A DNA stretch of 64,000 bases from Setaria digitata (Eukaryota > Nematoda > Chromadorea > Rhabditida > Setariidae): positions 27,367 to 91,366 of the forward strand of contig RCAB01000254.1 of the NCBI GenBank assembly GCA_003640385.1, given 5' to 3'. How positions within the stretch are numbered: the first letter of the stretch is position 1; each line of letters opens with the position of its first letter. Position numbers and translations under genes: made by a program. Below are positions 39,801 through 53,500 of the stretch, in pieces. The notes under the pieces are model-generated. The model did no database searches, was not told the DNA's origin, and saw only the letters and a list, made by a program, of their open reading frames with translations.

Positions 39801-42264
39801 GAAATGAAGTGTATTGGAGGGGAAAATTGAGAAACACCAGGTGAGAACTTGTAATTCATTTAGAATTAATTACCTCAAAAAGGTACACCCTCATATATGT
39901 GTGTGTGTGACATGTGACATTTAAATTTCATTTTTAATTTTTTTTTTTTTTTTTTTTATAAAAGGGAAAGAAGAGATAATTTATTTTGAAGATGCAAAAA
40001 ATAAAAAAAAAAACAAATAATAGAAGTATTTTTGATTTTTCTATTCATTTCGAGATATTTTCCACGTATCTAACGTCTATTCGTGAATTTAAATAGAAAA
40101 ATTGAATTTCATGGAAATTTAGTTATCAAATTTTTGTTCTTTTCCATAGGTTATAGGTCATTACAAGGTTATATTATCATCATAAACAGGTCGTATAATA
40201 ACGAATTTATATGACCATTTACGATAAACGAAGTTTTTCCTTCTCATTTCATATCTTTTTTCCCTTATCCTAACATTAAATTAATAAATTAAATTTAGTA
40301 AAATACTTAATTAAAATGTATTTAAACAGGTTGCGTACTTTTGAAACTATTTTTTTTTTTTTTTTTTGAATTTTTAGATTTTCTAGGTAACAGACAGTAA
40401 CATTGTCTGTTTACCGATGAATTATTTGACCTGTTTACCGAGGAATTATTTGCATATTATGGATATTTTATGTTATTTACTTGTTTTTTTTTTTTCCCTC
40501 TTCAAGTTGCATAATAATAATATTACACAATTGATAATGATATACAACTGTATCATTATCATAATCGTAATATGTGTAGCACCAGTCATGTCTGGTGAAA
40601 GATTTCGATTTCTAGATAAAGCTTAATTTTTCTTCACCAGATCAAATCAGGGCAGGAATCTTTACGCTTACCCAAAATATTTCTACTCTATTTTATGGGA
40701 TAGTATCATTTATAATTATTTCTTTCTTTTGCTTCTTCTCTATCACTAAAATTATCAAATTTTTTCTTTTTTTTTTTCATATTTTTTAAAATCATAGAAT
40801 GTAAAGGTTGAGAAAAATTACATGGAAAGAATTAAAAAGATCAGAGAAAAGGAAGGAGAAAAAGAAAGGGGCAAAAGTAATATCCAGACATATATTTTTT
40901 TGGATAAATATAAAATTCACTAAATTTATATGATATTGTTTTTTTTTTTTTTTTTTTTTTTTCTACTCAATAAATCATGCTGGACAGATTTAATTTGTAA
41001 AATTGCTTCATTTACATTGATCATTTTACCCATAATTGAGGTAATATTTTTTAAAGCAATTTAGCATGTAAGAAGAAAAGCTGTAAATATCTATGCTATA
41101 AGATGGGAAATAGGAAATATTTTTCGTTTTAAAATTTGTTTAGCTTGAAAAGTTTAAAAAAAAAAAAAAAAAAGAATGTTATCATTATATCATTGATCGG
41201 AAATGATATAAATGTTACTTTTTTTTTTTTACCAAACAATAAATGTTTTTGAAAAAAGCCAACCGCAAAAAAAAAAAAAAAAGAGAAAATACTATGAATA
41301 TATCCAAAAATTTATAATTCGTACTAGAGAAAAATTTGATATTTTTATTTGCATTAATTAATTTGCTGCTATTGCTACTGTTATTTATCAGTTGGAAAAG
41401 AAATATATTCATGCTAAAATTTATTAATAAGTCACTGATGATAAATTTTACTGCTTTCTCAAATTTTTACCCATAATTTTTATTGATCAAATTTTATCAA
41501 TATTTGTTTGAAATATTTCAATACTAGTGAAGCTATAATATCTATATTATTATTATTATTGTATTACTTACTACTTTTAGTATCAAAAAAATAAATAATG
41601 ATAATGAATGATAAAACATTTGTCATTAATAAGATATTAATAATGCATATTTCACTGATATGCTGATATGATTATCTTTTAACAACAGATGTACGAATGG
41701 ATTTATGGGTGATCGATGTGAGGAACGATGTGATTGTTTGAATGGTGGTAAATGTCTTCGAAAAGGATCTCTTTCAATATGTGTTTGTCCTATTGGTATG
41801 TTTTAAATTTTTTTTTATTTCAGTCTAATAAGAACATTTGTTGTTTTTATTTTGTTTTTGGTAAAAAAAAAAAAAGAGGAAAATACATAATTAGTTATAA
41901 AATTTATTAATATTGCAAGTAACTTTTTTTTTAATTCATTTCTATAAATGTAATAGAATTTAGAATTCGACCATTATTATTGTGTACTTGCTATTGTTTG
42001 TTGTTAAAACAAAAGAAAAAAAAAATTATACTTTTTTTTTGTTATAAATCTAATAAGGAAGCTTTTTTTCTGTTCTTCTTAGATTTATAATTCAGTTATT
42101 AATTATTTAGATTTTCTGAAATCTTTTTTTCCTTTTTTAGCTTTCAGATGATAATTTTCTCAAATTATTTAACAGTTCTTTTTCTACAATTTTCGAAAAA
42201 AAAAAAAAAAAACAACATTCCTTTGATAATTTTAAAAATATTTAATTTTAGAAGAAAGAGAAGG

Positions 42265-42322
<58 letters not shown>

Positions 42323-44460
42323 GAAAGAAAACTAGTGGCGTAATTGTTCTTTATCAGTAATAACCCTCAATTTTTTCTTTTTTCAACTAATTTAAATGAG
42401 CAAATGATAAAAGCATTTTTTGTCTTTAAAGTTTCAATTATAATAATGATGATATTAGTGATAGCAACAGCAAAAAAACAAATGGAGCAGAGAACAAAAA
42501 AAAAAAAAAAAGAGAAAATATTGTCATTTTTGTCATACTACTAATTAACAATTAGATAAGAAAGAATAGAAAAGATTAAAAAGAAAAAAAAAAAAGACAT
42601 AAAAGGGTCATTTTTAGTTATTGCGCCATAATCTTCTCTCTTTAGCACTTTTCACACATTGAAATTATTATCATTATTATTATTTTATTTTACCGATACA
42701 AAAAAAAAAAAAGACGAAGAAAGAAAAAAAATCTTTTATTTCAATTTTTATCATTTTATGCTTTTTCCTTTTTCTATTTTATCGAAAGCGAAAAGTTTTT
42801 GATTCATTTCCGGTAAAATTATTATTATTTTAATGAAAATCAAAAATGAAAAAGAGGAAAAATATATTTAGAAAAAAAAAAAAACAAAGAATTCTTTTAG
42901 TTTCCATCATTCATTTACTTCTTTTTTCTCTCTTTTTTTTTTTTTTTTTACATTTCTCTCATCTCCTTTTTCAATTTATTATCATATTTTAAAAAATAAT
43001 TGTTCATAAACAAATCAAAAAAAAAAAAAAAAACAAAGATATTTTTGATACGATCATTTATTGCATTTGTTTTTGTTTTTGTTTTTATTTATTTATTTCC
43101 TTTTTGTTAAACTTTGCCCTTTTTCTTCCTCTATTTGTTGTTATGTGCTTAATTTAATTTAATAAATTAAAATTTTTCAAAATCCAAAAATTTTCCGTAT
43201 TATTTCTTAATGAACTCTTTTTTCTTTTGCAAATAATTTTTTCCATTCAACTCTTCCCCAGTTTTATTTGCCTTATTTTTGATAAACTTTCTAGCATTCG
43301 TGATTTTTAATTTTATTAGCTATTCAGGTAATTTGTTAATTTAGTTGATAATTTTTCGAATGTGTTTCTTCAAGCAACTTTTCAATCTTAGCCAAAGCTC
43401 TCTCTGATCAAAATTAAAATTGAAAGTAATTTTTTTTTTCTTTTTTTTCGATGAAATATAAAATATTAAACATATCAGGTGATAAATTTTTCGTCAAATT
43501 TTTCCTGAGAATTATTTCATCGCGGTATTATCTTAGTATTCCCTTTTTGAGTAGTTATTTCACTGCGGTATGATCTTAGCATTCTCTTTTTGAGCAGTTA
43601 TTTCACCGCGGTATCATCTTAGCATTCTCTTTTTGAGCAGTTATTTCACCGCGGTATCATCTTAGCATTCTCTTTTTGAGCAGTTATTTCACCGCGGTAT
43701 CATCTTAGCATTCTCTTTTTGAGCAGTTATTTCACCGCGGTATCATCTTAGCATTCTCTTTTTGAGCAGTTATTTCACCGCGGTATCATCTTAGCATTCT
43801 CTTTTTGAGCAGTTATTTCACCGCGGTATCATCTTAGCATTCTCTTTTTGAGCAGTTATTTCACCGCGGTATCATCTTAGCATTCTCTTTTTGAGCAGTT
43901 ATTTCACCGCGGTATCATCTTAGCATTCTCTTTTTGAGCAGTTATTTCACCGCGGTATCATCTTAGCATTCTCTTTTTGAGCAGTTATTTCACCGCGACA
44001 TCATCAGTAGTATTATCCAGTTTGATTTAATCGTACTGATTTCTCTAAAAATAAATCCGATCTAATTCGCATCAAATCTCACTTGATTAATTACTTCGGC
44101 GTAATATCAAATCTTGTTCAGCAATCATTTATATTCCCTTTTTAATGTTCACTTTTAATAAAGATTACGGTACTGAAGTCTGAAGCAATTTCTTATATTT
44201 CCTGATTCTGTTTTTCCATATTTCACCTGTAGTTATTTTATCGCGGCATTTCTTCTATAACAAGATAATGGTCGTCGTTACGGTATCCTAAAACAGACCC
44301 GAAAATAAGAAAAAAAAAAAAAAAAAAAAAGAGTTGATGGTAAACTTTTGTAGTGTTATAAATTTTAACGATATTCAATTTCATCATTCGGGTTTCGGGT
44401 TCTTCTTTGATCATATTTTCATCTTAAAAATTTGGTTTATCCTTTCATCACTATTATCAT

Positions 44461-44499
<39 letters not shown>

Positions 44500-45858
44500 A
44501 AAATAATGAATGAANAATATCATTTATTTTATTATCAATAAATTATGATAATATGATATGATATGATATGAAATGCATATTTGTGACTGGCATTTACATA
44601 CATTCCATTGTCCTTGATGATTTCGCATTTTTACAGAAGCCAAAATTGAACTGAAGATGAGGTGAATTTCATTTCACTCATTTCCTTTCCTCAATTCATT
44701 TCAAATCTTTTTCTTCTCTAACAATCACTGTCATCATTATCATCATTATGATCATCATTATCATTTTTTTTTTTTTTTTTCTTCATCTTTGTAGATGTCC
44801 TCTTTTTTTTCTTTTTTTTTTTTTTTTCGCCTCTCTATGTGAATTTATTTCTTTCTACTTAGTTCATTTCACTCCTTTTTTTTTTGTGCCATTAAAAGTT
44901 GTTAGAAATTTTTTTCCTTTGTTTTTTTTTTCCTCTCTCTCTCTCTCCCCCTCATTTTTCCTTTCTCTCTGAAGTTTTTTTCTTTGTTATTGTTGCTTCT
45001 TTGATATGTGAAAAAATGAGAACGAATTAAAACAACAGCAACAACAATAAAAACGACAATAATAATAGTAGTAATAATAATGATAATGATAATAATAATA
45101 CAATAATAGTAGTAATAATAATAATGATAATAATAATAATAATAATAGTAATAATAATAACAATAATAACAGTAACAACAATAACATATAAAAAAAAGAA
45201 AAATACCAACGACAACGATAGCAACAATAATAAATGAAAGCAGTAATTAAAAACTTGTGAAATTTTTTAAATGTGAAGAAAGAATTTTGATCATTTTTTT
45301 TTTATGCGAACGAAAAGAAAATAGAAAGTTTTATCCATAAAAGAGATCGAGTAAGAGAGAGAGAGAGAGAGAGGAAGAGAGGAGAGAGGAGAAAAAAAAA
45401 AGAAAAGGACAACTAAGTAATTTAGTATCTACTGTCTTCATCATACGTTCTTTGTTAAATTTTTTTTTTTAAATAGAAAAAACTTAAATGGAGGAAAAAA
45501 AAAAAAGAAAAAGGAAATAATGAGAAATGAGAAAGAGAGGAATGGAAGACGAAGAGAGAGAAAGACGAAGAAGAGTATAGAAATTATAAAATAGTATCAT
45601 TGAAATTTTGAAATTGAAATCGGAAAAAAAAATGAAATCGATGATTTTAATTTGAATTTTTTGTCAAAAAGAATAAATAATAAGGATGAGTGCCATCGAA
45701 AATATGATCAATACAATAAATGGATCAAATTTGAAAAGAAATTTTAGGCAATCTAGAAAAAAAAAGAAATTTTTGAAATTACAAAAAAAAAAAGGAAGAA
45801 AAGCGTTTTTTTTTCCCCTCCCTTCATAAATCTACAGTCTTTTTGAATAAAAATTATA

Positions 45859-45905
<47 letters not shown>

Positions 45906-46242
45906 ACTTGAGGTTACTGTCTAAAATTTTAGATAGAAATTATTTTGGAAGAAAGAAAAAACCCCTATACTCTCCGCTGACATTTTAATTAATTAAAAAT
46001 TCCAGATGAAATTTAATGAGAAAATATTTTGGAAAAGAATACATATATATATATGTTTATATTATCCAGAATATTTACAAATTTTGTCTAAAATTTTGAA
46101 CAGAATTTTATTTTTGATTTGGCAATATATTTGTCTAATATTTTGAGGATAAAATTTCTTAAGTTGCAGTTTTTAGCATACATTACTACGTAAATTGGAT
46201 CATTTATCAAGAGAGGATATTAATTTTTCGGTTTAAATCAGT

Positions 46243-46302
<60 letters not shown>

Positions 46303-49300
46303 AAGGGAGGAAGGAGAGAGTTCAATGAAACGAAATGTGAAATTTTTACTCAGATGCTAACATCAAGCCGAGAAATAGAAAAAAGAAAAAAACTTACTGC
46401 TATAATATCTCAATGGCATTTTTACAATTAACTTCAGTTAATTAGTCTTTCTTTCTTTCTTTCCCTCCATCTCTCTCTCTGTCTCTTGCTCTCTTTGTTT
46501 ATCATTTGCTTTTAAAATGAATGAAAATGTTTTAAAATGATGAAAAAAAAAAAAAAAAAGAGGCGAGAGAAATGAAGGAATAGATTTAGAGAAATAAGAA
46601 TTAATAGTTTAAAGAAATAGAAAGACGAAAAGAGTACAAAAGGCCGAATGAAGGTGGCATGGCGGTGGTACGAGCTTGGCCAGATTATATGAATAAAATG
46701 GCTTTGTTGAAGAGAAAAAAAAAAAGAAAAATAGGCAATATCTAAGACGTGAGGTAGAATGTGAGACGATAGAAGGGAAGTTTAGACCAACGGAACGTAC
46801 GAAATGGCTTTGTTGAAAAAAAAAAAAAAGAAGAAAGAAATTTGTAAGTGATCAATTTGCATTTGTATAGGAGAAAAAAAATGGCATCAGAGATGAGATA
46901 TTTTTGCTAAAATATATCTGTATGTATTTAGTGTGTTCAATTTTTTGGCACTTATATTGTTCATTTAAAATATAAAAAGGCAAAGAAGCATTTTAAAAGA
47001 GAGAGAGAGGGGGAGAGAGAGAGGGAGAGAGGGAGAGAAGAGAAAAAAAGAGAAGAAACCGACAACTTATAGCTTATACATATATAAATTATAAATGTAT
47101 TCAATGGCGCCTTCTATGAAAAGAGAAATGAATGACGCAAAATGGTACGATGGAAGAGGAGAGGTGAAAAGGGAATGGATGGAAGAATTGAGGAAAGTAT
47201 ATGGTAAATGAAAATTAAAGAAAATAGTGTGCTAGTTGTTGGTGTAGGATGAAGAGGAGAGATAAAATTGTGATAAGAGATGTGATTAGCAACAATAGAA
47301 TGATAAGCAGAGAGGAAAAGAATGACAGAAATCTGGATGAAAGGTGTGGATTTTGATAAATTCTCTAATAGTGATGAAGAGAGAGAGAAAATTCGAGATG
47401 AACAAGATGAAGGGATTCAGAAGATGATAAAAGTAGGAGGAGAGGAAGGAGGAACGATTCAGGATGAAAACAGGATGAAGGGATTGAGAAGGAGCAGGGA
47501 GAGAAGGGAGGAAGGATTCAGGATGAAGGGATTGAGAAGGAGTGAAAGGTGTATGTGAAATTTATTTCAGGTATATGTCAAATCTAATCAGAATAAAAAT
47601 GCATAAATCATGCAAATAAATGATATTGAAAATTAAAATACATTTGAGATAAATTATAAAATCAATTCATAAGAATATTTAATAAATTAGTATAATTTTT
47701 TTGTATAGTAAACTTTAATTAAACGAATTCAATTGTATATAATATAACTATTAAATTGATCATATATATATATTAGTTAAAGTTTACTATACAAAAAAAT
47801 TATAAAAAAAAATTAATATATATATATATATTAATTTTTTTTGAATTAAACATGTGGAAGAATGTTTTTCTTAGAAATTTTATTTTTCTTTTTTTTTTTA
47901 ATTCATAAATTATATTCAATAAAATGATTAATGAATGAAAAAGACATAATTAATGAATTATGTGTAAATTATTTTGAAAAATAATAATCAGGTTTTAACG
48001 GAACAATTTGTGAATATCAGCAACGAAGCAAATGTGATGAAGCACCATGTATACATGGTCGATGTATTCTTACCAAATCGTTGGATATGTTTCGATGTGA
48101 ATGTCATCATGGATTTACAGGTTTGTAAATTTTTCTTATTGTTTTTTTTTTCTTTTTTCAAATTTAAATTTAAATAAAAACGTCTAAAAGTGTAGCGTAA
48201 AAGAAACGATTTGATGTAAAATGAAGAAAAAAAAAAAAACGAATAAAGAATAGAAATTGTAAAAGATTTTGTCAAAAACTAATTCTTTTTTTTTTCATTT
48301 ATTGTTTTATTGAAAAAAGAACAGAAAAAAAAAAAAGTGATTATATTAGATATTTCACGATTGATGTAGATTTCCGATACTTACATCTTTCTCCCGATAC
48401 CCTGATGAGATTCACCCGCGATTTCATATCAACAGGGGGTCACTTTCTTGCTTAGATATATCTAAACTTCTCCAGAATATACGGTATAATTTTTCCCATC
48501 TTTTCATAGCAAAACTATTTTCTTACCTTTTTTGTTTTTCTACCTTTCCCATTTAGAAAAAGAAATTTTTTTTTTTTTTTTGATTAAATTGTATCCAAAC
48601 AAAAAAAAAGAAAGAAAACAAAATGTTTTCTCATGTCTTATTAGCTTAGCAATTATTTGCCACGATAATAAGTAAACTAAGAACAAGAAGAACTTGTTGT
48701 TTGTCTTTTTTTCTTTTTTCATTTTCAAAGCATTTAATTATAAACATTTATAAAAGATTTTTATTCACATCGTTCATGAAAATTGTATCTTTCTCATCGT
48801 TGCGGTAAAATGAGCAAATATTTGCTTCCAATAAATTTTCTTTTTTTTTTTTTTCTGAAATTTTAATTTCCTTAAATTGAGTTTTTTTTTTTTTTTTTCT
48901 TTCTTCTGTTTCCATATAATTAAGAAATAGTAAAAAAAAAAAAAAAATTTACTTTATTCCAATTTTCCATTATTTTGTTAATAATGGATTAAATTTAATT
49001 TTTTAAATTTTAGCAAAAATTTTACTGTTAAAAAAGAGGAAAAATAAAAAATGTACGTGATCAATCATTCTATTTATAATTTCTAATAATAATTTTTCTT
49101 TTTTTTGTTTCATTTTGACTTCTTTGTTTTATGATAATAATAATAATTTGCTTGACTTTGTTATCTGATCTCTCTTTGTTAGTTCAAATTATACTCTCTC
49201 TCTCTCTCTACTAAATGATAATTGTTCAGAGAAGAGGAAAAAAATGGGAAAAAAAAAAATGACAACCAATATTCTTATCAAATAACAGGCATAAATAAAT

Positions 49301-50470
49301 AAGTTAATTAGCTAATTTGAATGAATTCACAATAGAATACAAAATATGAATATCCACATTGATTATGAATGTATAAAATAAGACAAGGGATAATCGATAA
49401 TAATCAGGACTAATTAATTGTTGTGAAAATTTTTCCTAAATTTTTAATTAAATCAAAAAGTTTATTTAACTTAGTAATAAATTCTAATTTATCACTTCCA
49501 ATTATTCAATAATAATTTCTGCTATATATATATATATATATATTATTCCATTATTATTTCTATCTCTATCATATTTCAATTTTTTCTTAAAAGTCAAAAT
49601 ATTTTTCGATATTTTGAAAAGGAAAAGGAAAGAGAGAGGAGAGAGAGAGAGAGAGAGAGAAAAAAAAAAAAAAAAAAAAAAAGAAAACATTACAATGAAA
49701 AAGTAATTCATTTTCTTTCTTGCCACAAAAATGAGCATTTTAATGTGATGCGATCATTTTCACCTTTTCCGCCTACCTTCATCTTACAAACAAACAACAA
49801 ATATAATAGTCATTTTTGCGCCCAATAGTTCGATAGTTTTTTTTTTTTTTTTTCCATTTCTGCTCATTATTTAGATATGTATATGTGCGTGTAGTAATAT
49901 AATGTAATGTCAATAGCAATAGAAGAAGAGGGAAGGAAAAGCTCAAAGTCATTTATTTCACTCTTTTCATTTCTTCTGAATAATTAATTCCACATCTTTT
50001 TAAAATGCGGCAATAACTTTTGAAATAAACTATAATTTTTTTTTCCCATCAATTAAATTCAAATTAACACCAATAAAATTGTTGGATGATTTCTTGTCAT
50101 TTCAAAAAAAAGAAAAAGAAATTAAAGGAAGGAAAAGAAAGAAGGAAGGAGAAGAGAAAGACGGAAAAAAAAAAAAAAAAAGAAAGAAAGAAAAGGAAAA
50201 ATTTTTCCTTGAATCAAAGAAGGAAAAAGAAAAATAATTATCCTCATTAATTGCTACTGAATTGGTATAAAGAAGATGAAGAGGAAGCGCTACTATCCTG
50301 TTGTCGATGTAAAATAAAAATGAATTCTGGATGAAAATCATAGTTTGAGAAAGAAAACATTAAATTTGTCCTGTTTCAGGAGAAAAAGAGAAAAATTTTG
50401 TTTTGTTCATACTATAAAAGTATGGAAAAACCAGAAAACTGTTATCGTTCATTTTATTTTCTATTTTTTC

Positions 50471-50505
<35 letters not shown>

Positions 50506-53500
50506 GTAGGTTTTCTTTCGTTTTCGAATTTAATTGCTAATAACGCTTGTTTTGATATTGATATTTTAAATTTCTTGGAATAGCTAATAGTAATTTTTCT
50601 TAAATATGCAAATTTTTTTTTAAATCAAAAATTTTAATTTTTCCGGAATTTTTTCAAATAAATTTAATGCAAAAATCTGCACTTTTAAATATTTCAATTT
50701 TAAAATTATATCATCATCACTCAGTGGTCATTTTTACTTTTACTGTTTCTTTCTTTTCTTTTTTTAGTTAGCATAATTAAATTTTTCGGTTTTCTGATTT
50801 CCGATTTGTTGGTAGCAAAATACTAAGACAAATTAGTGGATCGAAACCGGAAATTCCATCTCATTTCTCTAATTCTTGAGATCAATATATATGCAACTTA
50901 TTTGTTCAGTATTATTAGGCTGTTGCCGGAAATGTTCCAATATAACTTATACCTCATCATAAATGGTCATATTTAGGCATTTCCGCTAATGATCGATGAG
51001 GAAATAAGAGCCAAATTTTAACCATATGTGATCCAGATGTAGCTAGCTATATTTGGCCATTTCCGGTTAAAAAAAAAAAAAATAAAAAAAAAAAAGAACT
51101 GAGTAACTCAATCAACAAACTATATTTATTTGATAAAAAACAAAAATAAATTTAATTTTTTAAAATATACACTTTTAAATATTCCAGTTATAAAATTGTT
51201 GATAAAGCATTTGATAAACAAACACTTACCACTAATATCTGATAAAAAAAAAACACTTATCACTAATATTGATCATTTCCTTAGCTACTGTCTCTAACTT
51301 GATTATTTTTCTTATTTTGTCAAAGCTATCACCAAACTTGATTACATATGGTTGTACATTCACCTATATTCACATTATGTGCTATTTATTCAGGCCAAAT
51401 ATTTCCATTTAAGGAAATATTACTCGACTAATTAATTAATTTAGTCGGGAAAATCTGTTATTTTTTCTTATCCTTAGAATTCAACTGTACTTGATCATTT
51501 ACTCTTAATCTAGCATCACATAATTAAACTAAAATTTCTTAGAGAGAGAAAAGAAAAAACAATTTACTCAGATTAATAATTTGAAATTTTTTTTGCATGT
51601 CGAAGAGAAAAAAAAATTTTTTATAATTTTATATTATGAAGTTAAATGGATATGCTATTAAGAGAAGTTCTTGATTACATTATTATCATGGATGGTAGTG
51701 ATAATAATGATAATGGAATCATAATGCAATGCAAGTTGCCATTCTTTCTCTACTGCATGCAAAAATAGATTGAGCTTGCACTGTGCATGTTGTAATCATT
51801 GCTATTATCATAATAGTTCGAAAAAAAAAAACAGAAAAAAATCGGAAAAAAATCGGAAGAAGAGATAAATTGATATGATTGGAATGAAACAAAAAGGGAA
51901 AATATCAAATAGTATAATACAACATTTTCTCGATGAATAACAGTAATATTTTCTTTTTTTTTTTCTTATTTTAGTATTCCTTTTTTTTTTCTTTTTTTCC
52001 TTTTGCAATATCATTTCAATTACGTTTCATTATCATTAATTTTCTTTTTTTCCTTTTTTTTTTCCATTCAGTTATCGAATAAAATGATAAGAAATTTTTT
52101 TTTTTTTTAGATAGAAACATTTTTACAATATGATTAGTGTAAAAAAAAGGGAAAATTCTTCGTTATTCTTTTTTTTGAAAAAGAATTTTTTTTTTTTTGA
52201 AATAAATTAAAAAACGAATGATTGTTGGATAAAATGCATCAGTATTTGATGAATCAATGCATTAAAATAACAGAATTCTTTAAATGAATGATTTGATAAA
52301 AATTTTTTTATGATGCAAAAATTTCTGATTAAGGAAATTTTCTTTAATCTGGAAGGAAAATTAAAATTTAGAATTAGCTTTATCTTCTTTTTTTTTTTTT
52401 TTGAATTTTTATATTAAAAAAAAAAAAAGAAAAAAAAAAGAAAAGTAATCTAAATACACTCATTTTAGTAACGGAGTTGGATAAATATTTAAATCGGTTG
52501 AAAATTTTTTTTTTTTTATCAATAATCGTTTTTTTATTGTTAATGTAACAGTTTAACTGAAATTTTTACTCATAAAAATAGTGTAACAGTTTTCATCAGT
52601 AAAAATTTCAGCTAAACTATAAAATCAAAAATTTGTATTATTAAAAGACAAAGAAAAAGCTCCCATTAAATTCTGATAATTGATTTCCAATTAATCTTCT
52701 CAATAATTGATTTTGAGATTTCGCTTTTTTTTTTTTTTTTTGAATAATCTCCTACTTTCACATTTACTTTTAACTTCATATCTCTTTGAACAAGTGGTTA
52801 TTTTAAATGCAAAATAAATAGAAGATGCTTCATAATTGAGCAATTTTAATTTTGAAATCTTTTAATTTTCACTAATTTCATTGTTTCTATTTCTCCCCTC
52901 TAAACAAATCATTATTCATCATATTCACGTGCATATTTGTTTTGATTGGAGTATAGGCTAAAAATATAATTTTAATTTTAAAGCATTATTTTGGTGGAAC
53001 TTTTTTTTTCCTAAATAAAAGAAAGAAAAAAAAAAGTAGAAAACTGAACAAGGATTTGATATATTATATCGAATGAATGATGATGATATTTCGTTGGTAT
53101 TAGTAAAATAGTAATAGTTTAATTTGGCTGAATAATAATAAATAGCCAATACGTAAAGCATTTTGTTTTATATATCATTTGAAGTCGAATTCTTTCTTTC
53201 TTTTATTTTTCTTTTTCCAAATTTGCGACAAAAATATATGTATTTATATATATATATATTATATATATATTTGTATTACAGTAAAAAAGATTAAATAATT
53301 AAATTTTCAGTCATTTTTTTTTTTATTCACTAGTATAAATGTAATGTAATATATTTTGCTTTGTTCAATAGTACTATTCAATTAGGGATGAAAAAAAAAA
53401 TATTTTGAAATAAAATAAAAAGAAAAAAGTGTTGACTTTTTTTTCCTTAAATTTACAAAATGTTCCTTTTTTTTTTTATTTTTATTTCAAAAAAAAAAAA

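Larger units (their letters stand above)
36535..41688 (+). other. Intron 2 of the Notch gene (5.2 kb)
   Basis: Contains a GA tract (36846-36882), the 60-bp direct repeat at 38349-38470, the artefactual duplication at 39301-39567, and a short tandem near 40407-40453. No nested gene was recognised; the 69-residue frame at 40417-40626 has no motif. Confidence 0.65.

Noticed and set aside
43512..44000. CRISPR-like array
   Set aside because: Units follow each other without unique spacers and the host DNA is eukaryotic; it is a minisatellite.
44987..45227. Poly-Leu/Ile open frames on the minus strand
   Set aside because: They are translations of a trinucleotide repeat in two frames.
47322..47558. 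78-residue charged frame as a small gene
   Set aside because: It lies in a purine-rich duplicated tract inside an intron and has no recognisable feature.
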